DNA of 64,000 bases from Cystobasidiopsis lactophilus (Eukaryota; Basidiomycota; Agaricostilbomycetes; Agaricostilbales; Chionosphaeraceae). The notes beneath the pieces were generated by a model. That model was not told where the DNA came from, did no database searches, and worked only from the letters and a program-made list of their open reading frames with translations. Below, one piece after another: positions 32,110 to 43,587 of this stretch. The stretch is taken from assembly GCA_001599975.1 (NCBI GenBank), contig BCIO01000001.1, positions 62,001-126,000 on the forward strand, read 5' to 3'. Within the stretch, counting starts at the first letter, position 1. Every line of letters begins with the position of its first letter. Position numbers and translations under genes: made by a program.

Positions 32110-32797
32110 TCAACGCATTTCCTTGCAAATAGCGCGGTAGCCTTCAACGCAAACGCCAATTTCCCGGATGATGTGGGAGACATCCTTTACAAAAGCAGGA
32201 TGTCGCTGTTCTGTGCAGAGTTTGCCGACCTCATCCAAAGCCTTCTCCAGCTGGAGGTCACCAAGATCAAATGAGAATCGAAACGATGCCCACCGCAAGG
32301 GGGGTACTCGCAGCTTGAAAAAGCAGCTGGGTGCCCTCATTCAAACGCTGAGACTTCTTTCCACTGTCTGTGGTGCACAGCGCTTCGACCCGCTGCTTCG
32401 TCGCTATCAGGAGGGCACGCCCGCCGACAAGTGGCTGGCAGTGGAAACCTACTCCTCGAATAATAGCTTTGGCGGCACGTAAGGACTCCTTTGCAGAGTA
32501 CTCGCCCATTTCCGCAGTGGACCGAATGGTATCGAAGGCCTAGATATTGTTGAGCAAAAGAACGCAAATAGAACCGAAGCGCGAGAGGTACCATTTCGCC
32601 AGCTTCCACAAGAGCCAGGACGACGTCTAATGACGAGAGCCGTATGGTATCAACATTGATTCGACTGGCCTTCATAGAGCACGCCTCGCCTCACCTTTTG
32701 GAATCGTCATGCTCTGGGGCTTGACCTTGGAGTACTTGCCGAATTTCTTCACATTCTCTCTAATCTCCTTCAAAGTAGTCTTTCTGGGGGTAGACAT
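32110..32797 (-). CDS. Helical tandem family, copy 2 (short form)
   Basis: Unknown. Starts MSTPRKTTLKEIRENVKKFG and continues KYSKVKPQSMTIPK; small exons follow (DVVLALVEAGEM, AFDTIRSTAEMGEYSAK, ESLRAAKAIIRG). The last exon is LGDLQLEKALDEVGKLCTEQ then AFVKDVSHIIREIGVCVEGY and stops at 32110. Aligns with copy 3 over the KFGKYSK/AYGVYSK region and over the C-terminal helix. Exon structure between about 32290 and 32460 is uncertain. Probably a soluble helical bundle of some 150-200 aa. Confidence 0.6.
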
Positions 32798-33630
32798 GCT
32801 GTCTGTTGTCTGTCATACGAGATGAAACCAGGATTGGTCAATGAATTGAGCGCAGAACCAGTAGTGGCCTACGTTGCTGGCTGTTAATCCTACGGAGATT
32901 TGATTCGAATTGACGGAGTCAATAAAGAGCAGCAATAGAGCAAAGCAAGAAGCTGCGACTAAGAAGCTGCGCAACAGGGTGGCAGATGGGGAACGAGCAT
33001 CGGAGTTGCCGAGCAATGCCGAGGCCAGAAAACGTCCAGCTGACTGCCAGCTTTCGGTTGTTCGAATTGCCGGATGCACTTGAAACGACAAGACCCAGTA
33101 TTCTGAACCGTTTCACCTGGCCTCCGCAAGCAGGACCCAAGGATAGCACGCTCTGGCAGCGGCCGTCGGGATATCCAGCACGGGGCAAGGATTTGGCATC
33201 GGTGAGCGGGGACAGTCAAATAGCGACGCAAATGCTCAACACATGAACTCCAGTCCAGAGCAAGAGTCGGACGGCCTATCGAGGGGATGATGAAACAGGC
33301 AGCTGGCCCTCAAAGCCTCTCAAAGGCACTCAAGACGAGCAATTCAAGGGCTCAAAGGCGGAGAAGATCCAGTCAGTTACGAAGCGACTCCACTCATTAG
33401 AGGTAGTCATTCGCAAGCATGTTCAAGATCATAAGCGTCGCGGGCGCTCTCCAAGGCCGACTCCCGCTTTCGCGCATTCCGGCGGGTCACGTGTTCAAGG
33501 TGGCAAATTGGATGAGTCGGGCTGAAATAGATTGGAAGGCTATAAGGAGTAAAGTACAAGAAACATAAGAGAAAGAGATAGGTGAGCTCGGCGGCGCAAA
33601 GAGAAGCTTGCGCCCGAGTAAAGCGTCTGA
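32798..33630. other. Intergenic gap in the helical array (copies 2-3)
   Basis: Contains inter-gene repeat copy b near its right end. No gene recognised. Confidence 0.5.
33360..33500 (-). repeat. Array inter-gene repeat, copy b (about 140 bp)
   Basis: Identical 33-bp core 33447-33479. Against copy c the likeness extends leftward about 90 bp (e.g. TTCAAGATCATA, AAGCGACT). About 150 bp past the stop of helical copy 3. Confidence 0.8.
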
Positions 33631-34310
33631 TTAAGGGTTGTGAGTGAGGAGGACCGCTTCGTACCCTTTGATACGCTCCTCGATGCCTTGCATGATGGGC
33701 TTAATAAAATCCTTGTACTCGTCGTGCCAACCCCTTTTGCGCGACGCTTTCTTTTCTTCAAACAAGCCGATGACATCGTCAAGCAGGCGTTCGAGCTGTT
33801 GGGCCAGAGATGAGCGGCCTGACTTCATACGATGCGCAGGTCACTTACCGCCTCAAAAAGCGCACAGACTTGCTTGGGGAGATTGGGGTGTTTGTCTTTC
33901 ATTGCTTGCAGATCCTGCTTCGGGGATTCAGGTCCGTGACTTCGACTGCGATCCAGGACGGCCTTACATTGGAAACGAACCCTTTGCGTACATTCAAAGA
34001 AGTTTTGGCATTCCAATTTGGTTTACCGGTCCAAAGAAGGTCGTTGTTGACCTGTTCAACCAGATATGTCAAACGCACTCTTGAGCTGTCGGGACAGGCC
34101 TTTAGCTCCTTACCTGCTTTCCAACCTTGACGATGTCCGCAATTACCCCTGAGAAATAGTTCCAAGCGTTCAGGCCAACGGCAACTGAAAGAATGATTGG
34201 TACTGACCCTTCGAGACCTGCACATCAGGAGGAAACCCCTTCGAGTACACCCCGTAAGCTACCACATCCTTATGAAGCACTTCAGACTCGTTGGGAAGCT
34301 TGGGAGGCAT
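33631..34310 (-). CDS. Helical tandem family, copy 3 (short form)
   Basis: About 155 aa and unknown function. Exons join cleanly: MPPKLPNESEVLHKDVVAYG ... DVQVSK, VAVGLNAWNYFSGVIADIVK, VNNDLLWTGKPNWNAKTSLN, DLQAMKDKHPNLPKQVCALF, and LERLLDDVIGLFEEKKASRK, ending YEAVLLTHNP at 33631. Start at 34310 is the first Met in frame with exon 1. The final exon is helical and charged. Shares N-terminal K(Y/F)-x-x-YSK and C-terminal GY(R/E)A motifs with copy 2. No signal peptide or membrane span; probably cytosolic. Confidence 0.65.
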
Positions 34311-35092
34311 GGCCAGCGGGCGAAACAAATGAACGCAGTCGTTGGTTCAAAGCAGACTGGATTGAACGACAGCGGGGAGGTTGGACAGCTACAACACCAC
34401 ACCGGCGGGCACGAAGAGCGAGAGATGTAGGAAGACGACGAGCTGAGCACGAAGGCGGCAAGAGAAAAAGCCTCCTCGTTCCCTGGAGGCCTTCGTGCTC
34501 AAAGCGTTCAGCTGACCAGCAGCTCTCGGACACCAGAAGCGCTTGTCTTCTTGAAACAGGAAGTTCAGCGTACTGAAATGTCTCAAATGGCCTCGGTAAA
34601 GCAGGGTCCAAGTCGTGGCCGCGCAAGGAGCCGTGCAGTAAGCTCGAGGACGGCACCCAGACCGGAAGATTGCTTTAAAGGTGGCAAGAGGCCGTCAAGG
34701 CTCGAGCTGTGAGAGGCATCCAAAGGCCTTCGAGCTGAGTGGACCCAGTCGAACTTCAAATGCCGAATCCATGATCTATAGCCCAGCGCAAAAATCGGAC
34801 GACCTGTCGAGAGCAGGCTGAGGGACTCTTAGACTCTTTTCAAGACTCGGTTGCGGAGACGATTCAGTCCATCGCCAAGCGACTTCAGCCATTGTAGATA
34901 CACCAAATTCAAGATCATAGGCGTCGCGGCCGCTCTCCAAGGCCGACTCCCGCTTTCGCGCATTCTGGCGGGTCACGTTTCTTAAGTGGCGAGAGAAGAA
35001 GGCAGGGAAAGGAAATCTAATGGTGCTACAGACTGAGTAGGTACATGGAAATGTAGAGGCGATGATCCGGGAACGCTAGCATCGGCTACTTG
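34311..35092. other. Intergenic gap in the helical array (copies 3-4)
   Basis: Contains inter-gene repeat copy c. No gene recognised. Confidence 0.5.
34855..34990 (-). repeat. Array inter-gene repeat, copy c (about 135 bp)
   Basis: Core 34933-34965, preceded by TTCAAGATCATAGGCGTCGC, which is one base different from copy b. 126 bp past the stop of helical copy 4. Confidence 0.8.
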
Positions 35093-36332
35093 TTAAGCGC
35101 TTGGCTTCAAGTCAAAGGCTGCACCCAGGACAGCGAGCCGGGCACGGCCATGCTTTGCCACTTTTTGAACCTCATGCAGAATCTCCACAAGAGCTTCAAC
35201 CTGTTTCGTCACGCTTTGGAGCGGTGCCAGAACCTGGCATAACGTAGGTACCCACTCTCAACAAGTAGATGTGCGCCGAACGGCAAAGATCCGCCAGGTT
35301 TTCGCGACCAGCAGCGAACAACTCGAAGAGCCCCGCAATCTTGAAAATGATTAGGTGGGGAGCGCGGACAAGATTTGCATCGGCGGGATGCTCACCTCCG
35401 TCACCGTATCCACGTAGCAGTAGTGCGTCTGGGCAATTTCTAGCGCTTGGACCACTTGCTTTGGATCGCATAAGACTTCCAAAAACTTTGAAGACGAGCT
35501 TTAAGGCCATGTGGGAACGTCATGTCTTTCAAAAGAGTCGCCTACCTTGTGATACTTGATCAAGTTCTGTCTCAAGGTCTCTCCGTGGATGTCGTGGGCT
35601 ACAAACCTTGAGTGGAAGGATCCATTGCACTAAAGAATAGCGCAGCGCACCAAGGACACTTCTAACAAGTGAACGGAAACCGACCTCGTGGGTTTCAATC
35701 GACGCTAGGGCACCGCAAAGGGGAGAAAGAATGGAGTGGACACATTGGGCCAGGTAGGGAGGAAGCAGCTCATGAGGACGTTCGCAGACAAGAGCGGAAA
35801 CCCGAGCCAAAATGGATAAGAACTGCGGAAGCAAACGGCAGAGACTCGGCCTGGTTGTGAAGTGTAAGGGAGGAGAGAGAGAGAGACAGCCATACAAGTC
35901 TAAAAGTCTCATTGTACTGATGAAAGGGGCTCGCGTCGCCTTCCAGCTGCGCTGACCGTTTGAGCAGTTGGACGATCTGTTCGCTCGATGCTCACAGAGA
36001 TGGTAGCAACCCTGACGGACTCGAAGCTTGCCAAAAGATTTCGCCAGGGATGTCCCGCTTGAGAGGCCAGCACTGCAGATAAACAGGCCTGGCGTCTGGG
36101 AATCAGACTGGGCATGCGAAGGATTTGCTGCTGCGAACCTGGTGCGCAGGTTCTAGAAGCTCTGGAGGAGTTACAAAAGTCATCTTGAGATTTGTAAAGG
36201 GACTGAACAAGAATGGAGCGGAGTGAACGCACTCGAAGCAGCTACTGCCTTCTGGAAACCGGCCTGTTTGCTCCAAAATTGGGCCAGCTCGTCCTGAGCG
36301 ATTTTGGCCAGCCGTTCTTCTTCTTCGTTCAT
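35093..36332 (-). CDS. Helical tandem family, copy 4 (long form)
   Basis: Unknown function; long form like copy 1. Starts MNEEEERLAKIAQDELAQFW with the family motif FWSKQAGFQKAVA. Later exons: FLSILARVSALVCERPHELL, CNGSFHSRFVAHDIHGETLR, FLEVLCDPKQVVQALEIAQT, IAGLFELFAAGRENLADLCR, then SVTKQVEALVEILHEVQKVA, ending FDLKPSA at 35093. The motif DPKQVVQALE matches DPSKLTEVIE in copy 1. All-helical, rich in Leu/Ala, without signal peptide. The second exon (around 35930-36180) was hard to fix: at least two splice choices are open. Confidence 0.6.
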
Positions 36333-37066
36333 GTCGAAAGAGCAGAGGAATTCTCGATGAGGTGGATTCAGCAGAAAGTAAACGCTGTGCGGCGCAAGGA
36401 TGGTGGTTGGGGACAACCCATCTCAGAGGGCGCTCCCAAGATGCGAAACACGAACAGACGGCACGCCTTCTGAGCTCAAGGACATGAGACACGAGCATCG
36501 AGCGACGCGTTTGCCTTCTGCACCTCGTCCCAAAGACAAGACGAGTCATCCCAGGCCAAAGAAAGGGGCAAGGCCCTCTAGGACTGCAAGACGTTCATCC
36601 TTGGCCAGTGAGCACGTAGACTGTGCAAGCAATTACATCTGCCTGGAGCGCGATAAAGCTCTCTACTGTCATTGGGAGGCAGGAGGGAGGAGGGAGGAGG
36701 GAAACGGAGGGCAGCAGGAAAAGTCAGCCTTCCGGGCATTCACCAATTCGCGAGGACAGAAAGTGCAAGCAGGGCGTTGCAGCAAGAAGCTCTTGAGGGC
36801 ACGCTTCGAGTGCCCAATGCTTAGCCGTCAGCATTCAAGCGAGCGCGCCCGGTTCGAACGCAGAAGCAGATTGGCAGGGGGTCGCGCGGCGTTCGCATCA
36901 TTGATCGCCTTCTCATCCTTCTCGCGCGTGCCAACAAGAGGTTTAAGTGGTGGCTGCTCTCCAACCTCAACCCAGCCCGAGCCTAGCGATCGAGCAGTGA
37001 TCGGGCAGCTTTGTTGTTTTTTGCGAGCGTTGCTGCTTGTCCTCGACCCGCGAGCGAGCCAGCAAG
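36333..37066. other. Divergent intergenic region, BUB1 promoter
   Basis: Holds a purine-rich tract with repeated GGAGG at about 36674-36711. A 308-codon plus frame (36400-37326) overlaps BUB1 exon 1 in another frame and is rejected. Confidence 0.5.
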
Positions 37067-40000
37067 ATGGCCGACATCGACGCCATCGAAGCGCAAAAGG
37101 AGAACGTCCTGCCGCTCAAGCAAGGCCGGTCCGCGTCCAAGCTGACCGGCCTGCTCAGCAAGGACCGCAAGACGCTCGAGCAAGAGCTCAAGGCGGGCCA
37201 CGCCCAGTTCGAGCAGGAGATTGCCAACGCCGAGGCCGACCCAGAGACGGACGATGCTTTGGACGTCTATCACAGGTCAGTTGCCGCGGCGATAAACAGC
37301 GAGGCAAGATCAATGCTCACCCATAATTCAAAACAGATACATTCGCTGGACCCTCAGCTCGTACCCGTCTGGCCCGTCGCATGCCTCGCACCTGGTCCCA
37401 CTCCTCGAGCGCACCACCCGCAGGTTCGCGCAGGACAAGCGCTACAAGGGCGACATCCGCTACCTCCGCCTCTGGATCCTCTACTCCAAATACATCGACT
37501 CGCCCCGCGACGTCTTCCGCTTCCTCGAGGCCAACAGCATCGGATCTGACCTGGCCAGCTTCTACGAAGAGTGGGCCTCCGTCGAAGAAGCTAAAGGGCA
37601 GCTCCGCGAGGCCGACCAGGTGTTCGAGCTCGGCGTGGCCAGGCGGGCCGAACCTCTGGCCAGGCTCAAGAAGCGCCGGGACGCCTTCCAAGCCCGGATG
37701 ATGCTCGCGCCCCCACCCCAAGAGGCCGCCTCCTCTTCGGCCAGCCCAGATGCGACCGCGCTCCAAGAACGCCGGCCCGCGCTCTCGTCCTCCACCGGCC
37801 CGACCCAAGGCCTGGCTTCGGTGGCAAAACCCAACGGCGCGGCATTTGCGGTCTTCTCAGATGACGGTGCTGCGTCTGGGCGGGAGGGGACGTGGGATGA
37901 CTTGGGCACGAGGGACGAGCGGCGGAGGGAGAATCACCCAGAGGCCACCACTTGGGCCGGCGAGCGCTTGCCGTCTTCCACGCCCGCCTTCCAGGTGTTT
38001 TCAGAGAAGCTAGAAGTCTACAGGGACGAGGTGCGTTGGTGGTTCCCTGACTCCACAATGGTTGAGTCCCAAGTCCCTTTCTACCGCACAGGATTCAACG
38101 GCTCCGCCTTCTGCGACCAACGTCACCGACCTCGCCTTCACCGCTAAGTCCATCCGCGCTCCTTCCGAAGCGGAATGCCTCCGGTCCAACCCTTTCAAGA
38201 ACTACGCCTCGCTGCCCAACCTCGCCGAGCCACCGGCCTCCCTCTCCTCCATATCTAAAGCCACCTCCCAAAGCAGCTCCACCACTTCGACTGCAGCACC
38301 ATTGAAGGCCTCAAAATCCAAAGGCAAACCTCTACAGCCTCACCTTTCGGCCGGCGCCAAAGTCGGTGGTGCTCCCAAGAAAGAGCGCGTTGCTTCTCCG
38401 GTTCGTGCTTGCGCCTACATTATCAGATGTCTTTACTGATGGCACCATCGCTTTGTAACGAACAGCTAGGCGAGGTGTACCCAGAGGACGAGCTAGGGCG
38501 GACTGAGTACTCTTTCGAGGAGATTTACGCCATCCGCCGCCAGCAGCGCTCTCGGGACGGCAGCGTCCAAGCCCAACTGTGGTCAGCCCAAAAGGAATGG
38601 GTGGCAGAAGCACTCAAGTCTGGCGGTTTGTTCCGTCCACCTCTGAGTTGGTCCCAAAGTGAAACTGAAGTCGTCGGGAGCAAACAGAGAGCTTTCAGGT
38701 CGACGAGCATGGCGAAGCCGTTCTGTACGACGCCCAAGGTCGAGGCGCTTTTCAATACATCCGAGACCGGCAAGAAGCCCAGCGGCTTGCGGAAGAGGCC
38801 CGGCGGCGGGAGGAAGAAGAAGCGCGCAGGCTAGCCGAGGAGGAAGCTCGACTTCGGGAAGAGGAGGCCGCTCGGGCGCTAGCACAAGAAGCGGCCCGGC
38901 TAAAAGCCTTGGAAGAGGAGGAAGAGCAGCGGAAGCGGCGCCAGCCTTCGCCCACCATCCTCACTAAGCAGGCCATGGCCGACGTGGACGACATGTTCGG
39001 GTCGACCCTGGCCTTCAACTCGCCCTCCCGCCAATCCTCTTCGTCCAGAGCCTCCCACCGCTCCTTCTCTTCCGACCACGATGGCGAAACTACGCTCGAC
39101 GAGGACGAAGAGGTCGAGCTCTCGTACGAGCAGGAGACGCCGTTACCACCTGCCAGCCAAGTCGACGAGCCTGGCGATTTCGTAAATGACAGCTTCTGGG
39201 GCCCGGTCGCGAGTCAGCCTTGGTCGCAGCCATCCCAAGAACCGCGCCGCCACTCTTCCGGCCCTCTGGCCGATGAAGAAGACAGCGACACTGAAGAGCC
39301 ACCACGGCCTGTTGTGCACCAGGAGAAGTTGCAAGTCTTTGCGGACGAGGAGAACGTCGATTCGGTCGTGCCTCTCGTCTCAGAGCACGCGCCATCACGG
39401 CGGCCGCCCTTGAATTCGCGGTTCACGCCTTTGGTCGACCTCATGACGCCCATCACGGAGCGAACGGCTGAATACAACCGGCTTTCAATGGTCAGCCGGC
39501 CCTCGATCGGTCCCGCATTGCACGAAGAGCCGGAGCAGCTTGTGCCCTCTGACGACGAAGCGACCTTGGACGAAATTCAGCCCTCCTCCCAAGCCAATCA
39601 ATCCGAGGCTGAAGATGACAACTCGTTGTTGGTGGAGTCGAATCCAGCGCATTCGGCCATGGGCAGGCTCAGCTTGGGCAACACCTCCCTCGACCCTCCT
39701 TCCTTCGGCCTCACTAAGGGGTACACCATCAAGGGAGACCACGAGATGATGACCAACATGGTCGTTGCCGATGCGTCTGCCTCTGAAGACGAAGAGCAGG
39801 AGGCCGACATCCCCAACCCGTGCTACCCGCACTCGGACAAAATGCTCCAGCACATCCTCGGTCCTTCGCACGAGGCTTTACAAGCTCTGCCTGGATACTG
39901 CTACACACCTCGGGCGTTCAACAAGTCGTCGCTGCTCAAGCGGACCGAGAAGAAACGCAAGTCCTCCACCACCGGCGGGTCTCAAGAGGAAGGCGGGCCC

Positions 40001-41026
40001 ATTTTGGACTTTGTCGACCGGTCTTTTTCGGTCAGGGAGAAGCTTGGGGAAGGAGGCTTTGGCGCGGTGTTCCGCGTGGCCAGCACCGAGATCCTAGAGG
40101 ACGAAGACCCAGACTCGTCCGTTGCTGGCGGCCAAGTCTTCGCCATGAAGGTCACTAAACCCGCCACCAACTGGGAGTACTACGCTCTAACGCAACTTCG
40201 CAAGCGGCTGGCAGCAGACGACTCCCGCGCACTGGCCTCGGTCATCACTGCCTTCGCACTGTACGAGTTCGAGGACGAGTCCTGCTTCTTGCTAGAGGTG
40301 GTGGACCAAGGCACCCTGTTGGCCGCCATCAACTCGGCCCCTTCTGCTGGTCTGTCACCCATGGGCGCCGCGGCCGGAGTCGACGAGCTGCTCGCCATCT
40401 TCTTCACCATCGAGACGCTGCGCACACTCCAATCCTTCCACGCACACGGCTTCATCCATGGCGACCTCAAGATTGAGAACATCATGGTGCGCTTAGAAGA
40501 TGTTCCGGGCGGCAACAAGGGGTGGTCATCCGCGTACAAGGCGGACGGCTCCAGCGGGTGGCAACACAAAGGCATCAAGGTCATCGACTTTGGCCGCACC
40601 ATCGATCTGTCCAACTTTCCACCTTCGCAAATGTTCAAAGCAGAGTACGAGCCAGACGGCCGGGACTGTCTGCAGATTCGGCAAGATCGTCCATGGCGGT
40701 TCGAGGGCGACTACCACGGTGTGGCCGGCGTCGCTTACACCCTGCTCTTTGGCAAGCACCTCGAAGCCGAACACACTGTCGTCTCGCCTTCCGGACAAGG
40801 GTTGGCGCTCGCCGGCAAGCCTTTGCGAAGATACCACCAAATCGACCTCTGGACTCGGCTCTTCGAAGTTCTCCTAGACCCGGCATCAGTAGCCGACCCT
40901 GAAGCAGCTCTCTTGGCTGTGAGACAGCAGATGGAGAGCTGGCTCGAGGCCAACGCTGATAAGGGGGCGAGGCCTCTCAAGGGCCTCTTGCGCAAGCTCG
41001 AGATCTTTCGCTTGTCCTCGGCCTGA
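37067..41026 (+). CDS. BUB1: BUB1/MAD3-type (MadBub) spindle checkpoint kinase
   Basis: Acts at kinetochores to delay anaphase until chromosomes attach. The N-terminus has a KEN box (AQKENVLPL, residues 11-13) and the Bub1/Mad3 TPR region (YLRLWILYSKYIDSPRDVFR, SFYEEWASVEEAKGQLREAD). A GLEBS-like BUB3-binding motif (YSFEEIYAIRR) sits in the middle, followed by a long Glu/Arg coiled coil and an acidic Ser-rich linker. The C-terminal kinase has EKLGEGGFGAVF, the AMK lysine (VFAMKV), HGDLKIENIM and IDFGRTIDL, so it should be active. Introns 37276-37336, 38031-38091 and 38401-38465 are clear, plus one near 38608-38690. The stop lies at 41024. One gene combining KEN box, GLEBS and kinase suggests the unduplicated MadBub form. 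Confidence 0.92.
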
Positions 41027-41191
41027 GAGCCTCATTGTACAATTGCCTGATGACACACTTTTCATATTGCATCCCTATACCTTGTTGATTGCCTTTGTTG
41101 TGGTCCCACCACCGGCCGCGAGGGTTTAATTAAATGCAGTCACGCCAAGCGGGCTGAGCCTCTTCCTCCCACCACAACAACGCAGATCGAC

Positions 41192-42043
41192 ATGCTGCCC
41201 ATACTCTTTCGGCGCGGACTCAAGCTGGCCAAGCGTCCACAGTCGCCAAGTTTCTCCAGGTGAAGCCTATGTAACGCACATCTTTGGAAGGTTTGCCACT
41301 TTGCTGACATCTCAATTCAGGCGCATTTGGGCTCTGGGAAACGTTGACAAGCTCTACGAGAAACTCGAGAAGCTGCATGAAGTAAGCATTCGAAGGTCAG
41401 CGATGCCGGGAAAGGTCTGAAAAGTGGAGCCAGCAAAATGAGCAAGCAAATTTAGCAAAAGAGCAAATGTGGCAGCAAATCCTGGAGGGCAAGGACGCCG
41501 AGCACCGCCTGCTCAAGACGTACCTAGAAGTGCGTCAAGTCCTTGCATTGGCAACCAAGGCTCATTTTAACACGCATGCAGCTCAAGTATAAACATGCGC
41601 GACTCGAAGAGGCCCACCTCCGCGCATCTGGAAACTTTCATCTGAGAGGAGTAATCGGTATGTTAGACGTTCCTTTTGGGCGTGAAAGCTCTTTTCACGT
41701 GTCGACAGAGTATGGCCTCCGTGAATGGCATCGCGCCCACAACCCTGCAGGCCAAAAGATCCCCTCTGTCTCTCGCATCCTCGAGGCCATCTGCAAGCAG
41801 AAAGCCTTCCTCAGCAAGCTGGCTCTGGTAGCGCAAGTGCATCATCAAGACTACGCCCAAGTCGAGCTGTCGGCACGCAATGCATACAACGAGGTGTCTA
41901 AGCACGCCCACGGACCGCCACAAGCCTTTCAACTGAATCGCTCCCACCACACCGCTCCCCAATTCGCCGCTCTCTTGGCCATCATCGAATTTCTCCAAGA
42001 ACAAGGTTGCTTGGCTGTGCAACTGGAGGTTGTGCAAACCTGA
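41192..42043 (+). CDS. Unknown small protein, possibly mitochondrial
   Basis: Not recognised. The first exon, MLPILFRRGLKLAKRPQSPS, is short, basic and amphipathic, like a mitochondrial presequence. Then RIWALGNVDKLYEKLEKLHE, QMWQQILEGKDAEHRLLKTY, LKYKHARLEEAHLRASGNFH and YGLREWHRAHNPAGQKIPSV follow in short exons. The C-terminal half is helical (ILEAICKQKAFLSKLALVAQ, ARNAYNEVSKHAHG), ending CLAVQLEVVQT with TGA at 42041. Five introns of 50-70 nt. About 200 aa. A mitochondrial ribosome or assembly role is possible but unsupported. Confidence 0.65.
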
Positions 42044-42405
42044 ATCGAAGTGGGACGACCTTTGTAGAGTTTTACATACCTTGCATCCAATATCCCTTAC
42101 AAGAAGACCGGTTCATCGTCAAACTTGGGCGCGAGTCAAAGCCAATTGTTCGCTTGAGCCTTCCCTGATTTCTCGGGACCTCCAGCAGCTGGTGGCAAGT
42201 CGTCAAAATGGCCACCGTCTCTTGCGCGTCTGGTCAGGACTGGTGCCGTAAATCCTGCCACGCATGCCGCCTTGTTTGTGCTCCTCAATTCCGGCGACTC
42301 TTTACCCTGACAACGCCACCAAGAAACATCCCCGGCGGCGACCACTACCGACGAACGCTTGCCGAAGCTGCCGAGCTTGCTCCCCCTCTTGACCTGAAAC
42401 CAGCA

Positions 42406-43374
42406 ATGGCCACTCTGAAAGGCCGTTGTATTTTTCTGACTGGCGCAGCCTCAGGGATCGGGAGAGCCACTGCCCATCGCCTGGCTCAAGCCGGCGCGTC
42501 GCTCATCTTGACCGACATCCAAACCGATTCTTTGGCCTCACTCAGTGCTGAACTGTCTCCCAAACTTGATGCTGCTCAGACGGTTTCGATATCGAGGCTA
42601 GACGTGACGGACGAAGAGGCCGTTGGCAAGGCTTTTGCGGCCCATCCCGAGATGGACGGTTTAGTCAATTGCGCCGGCATCAACCCCAGCGGCCACAAGC
42701 CAGTAGCCCAGACCGACAAAAGTAGACTGGACTTGTTGCTCTCCGTCAACTTCTATGGGCCTTTCTATACATGTCGTGCTTTTGTGCGCCTTGTCGAAGG
42801 GAAGACGTCTGCCCCTACTTTCGCTGTGGGCTTCCTTCGCTTTCGGCTGTCAAAGTTCGAGATCTCATCAGGCTTCGTGCACCATAGGGAGGGTATCCGA
42901 TCGTTAATGTGGCCAGCGTTCAAGCGCACATCGGAGCAGCCGGTGATGCAGGCTACTCCGCATCCAAGCACGCTTTGCTTGGTTTCACCCGGTCATTGGC
43001 AAAGGAAGTGGCGAGCCAGGGTATCCGAGTGAATGGTACGTTCTCACCTCAACCAGCCTGTACTTTCGCCACCCCAGCTGAACCTTTACAATGCTCCAAC
43101 GCAGCTTGCAGCCCGGGCACCATCGACACGCCCATGGTGTCCAACAAGTTTCCAGGGGATGAAGATAGGCGAAAAGCCTTTGCGGCGGCGGCGGCCGTGA
43201 ACCGGTTGGGCCAGGCGGAGGAGGTGGCGAATTTCATCCACTTTCTAATAAGCCCCGAGTCGTCTTTTGTCGTGGTGAGTTGCTTCACTTCTTTCTCCCA
43301 TCTATTGATCTTCTTAAATGACGGTGCTCGTACAGGGAAATGATGGGCATGTGAACGGGGTGGGTCTTTGTTGA
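42406..43374 (+). CDS. Classical short-chain dehydrogenase/reductase
   Basis: NAD(P)-dependent oxidoreductase. The cofactor motif is TGAASGIGRATAHRLAQAGA, then LDVTDEEAV, NCAGI (NNAG variant), and the active site NVASVQAHIG followed by GYSASKHALLGFTRSLAKEV with intact YxxxK. PGTIDTPM after the next intron is the family's substrate-loop motif, and the C-terminus is SSFVVGNDGHVNG. Introns: about 42784-42892 (CRAF joined to GGYPIVNVAS), one near 43036-43105 and one near 43275-43335. TGA at 43372-43374. In-frame Met at 42208 would add 66 residues with a basic, mitochondrial-like stretch; start 42406 is the simple choice. Substrate unknown. Next to a Zn2Cys6 regulator on the same strand. Confidence 0.85.
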
Positions 43375-43587
43375 TCTCTTGTTGGCTTGAGCAAAGCAAC
43401 CAAAGCTGACCGGGTTCTTTCCTTTAGGGCCGCCTGATATAGAAGACATGCTAGAGGTGTCAAGGGGAGTGTCAGGATCTCGGATCATCGTGAGCTGCGA
43501 GTGGCGGAATGATTCATTGGGCCCCAGCTCATGTGGACAGGCCAAACCCGCCGCATCCGGCCTCGGATGATTTGAGAGCACTTTCTA

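Noticed and set aside
16664-34325. 18-bp string CATGGCCAGCGGGCGAAA at 16667 and 34308
   Set aside because: Flanks differ, and one exact 18-mer in 64 kb of GC-rich DNA can occur by chance.
36400-37326. 308-codon plus frame across the BUB1 start
   Set aside because: Overlaps BUB1 exon 1 in another frame; Arg/Ser/Pro-rich without motifs.
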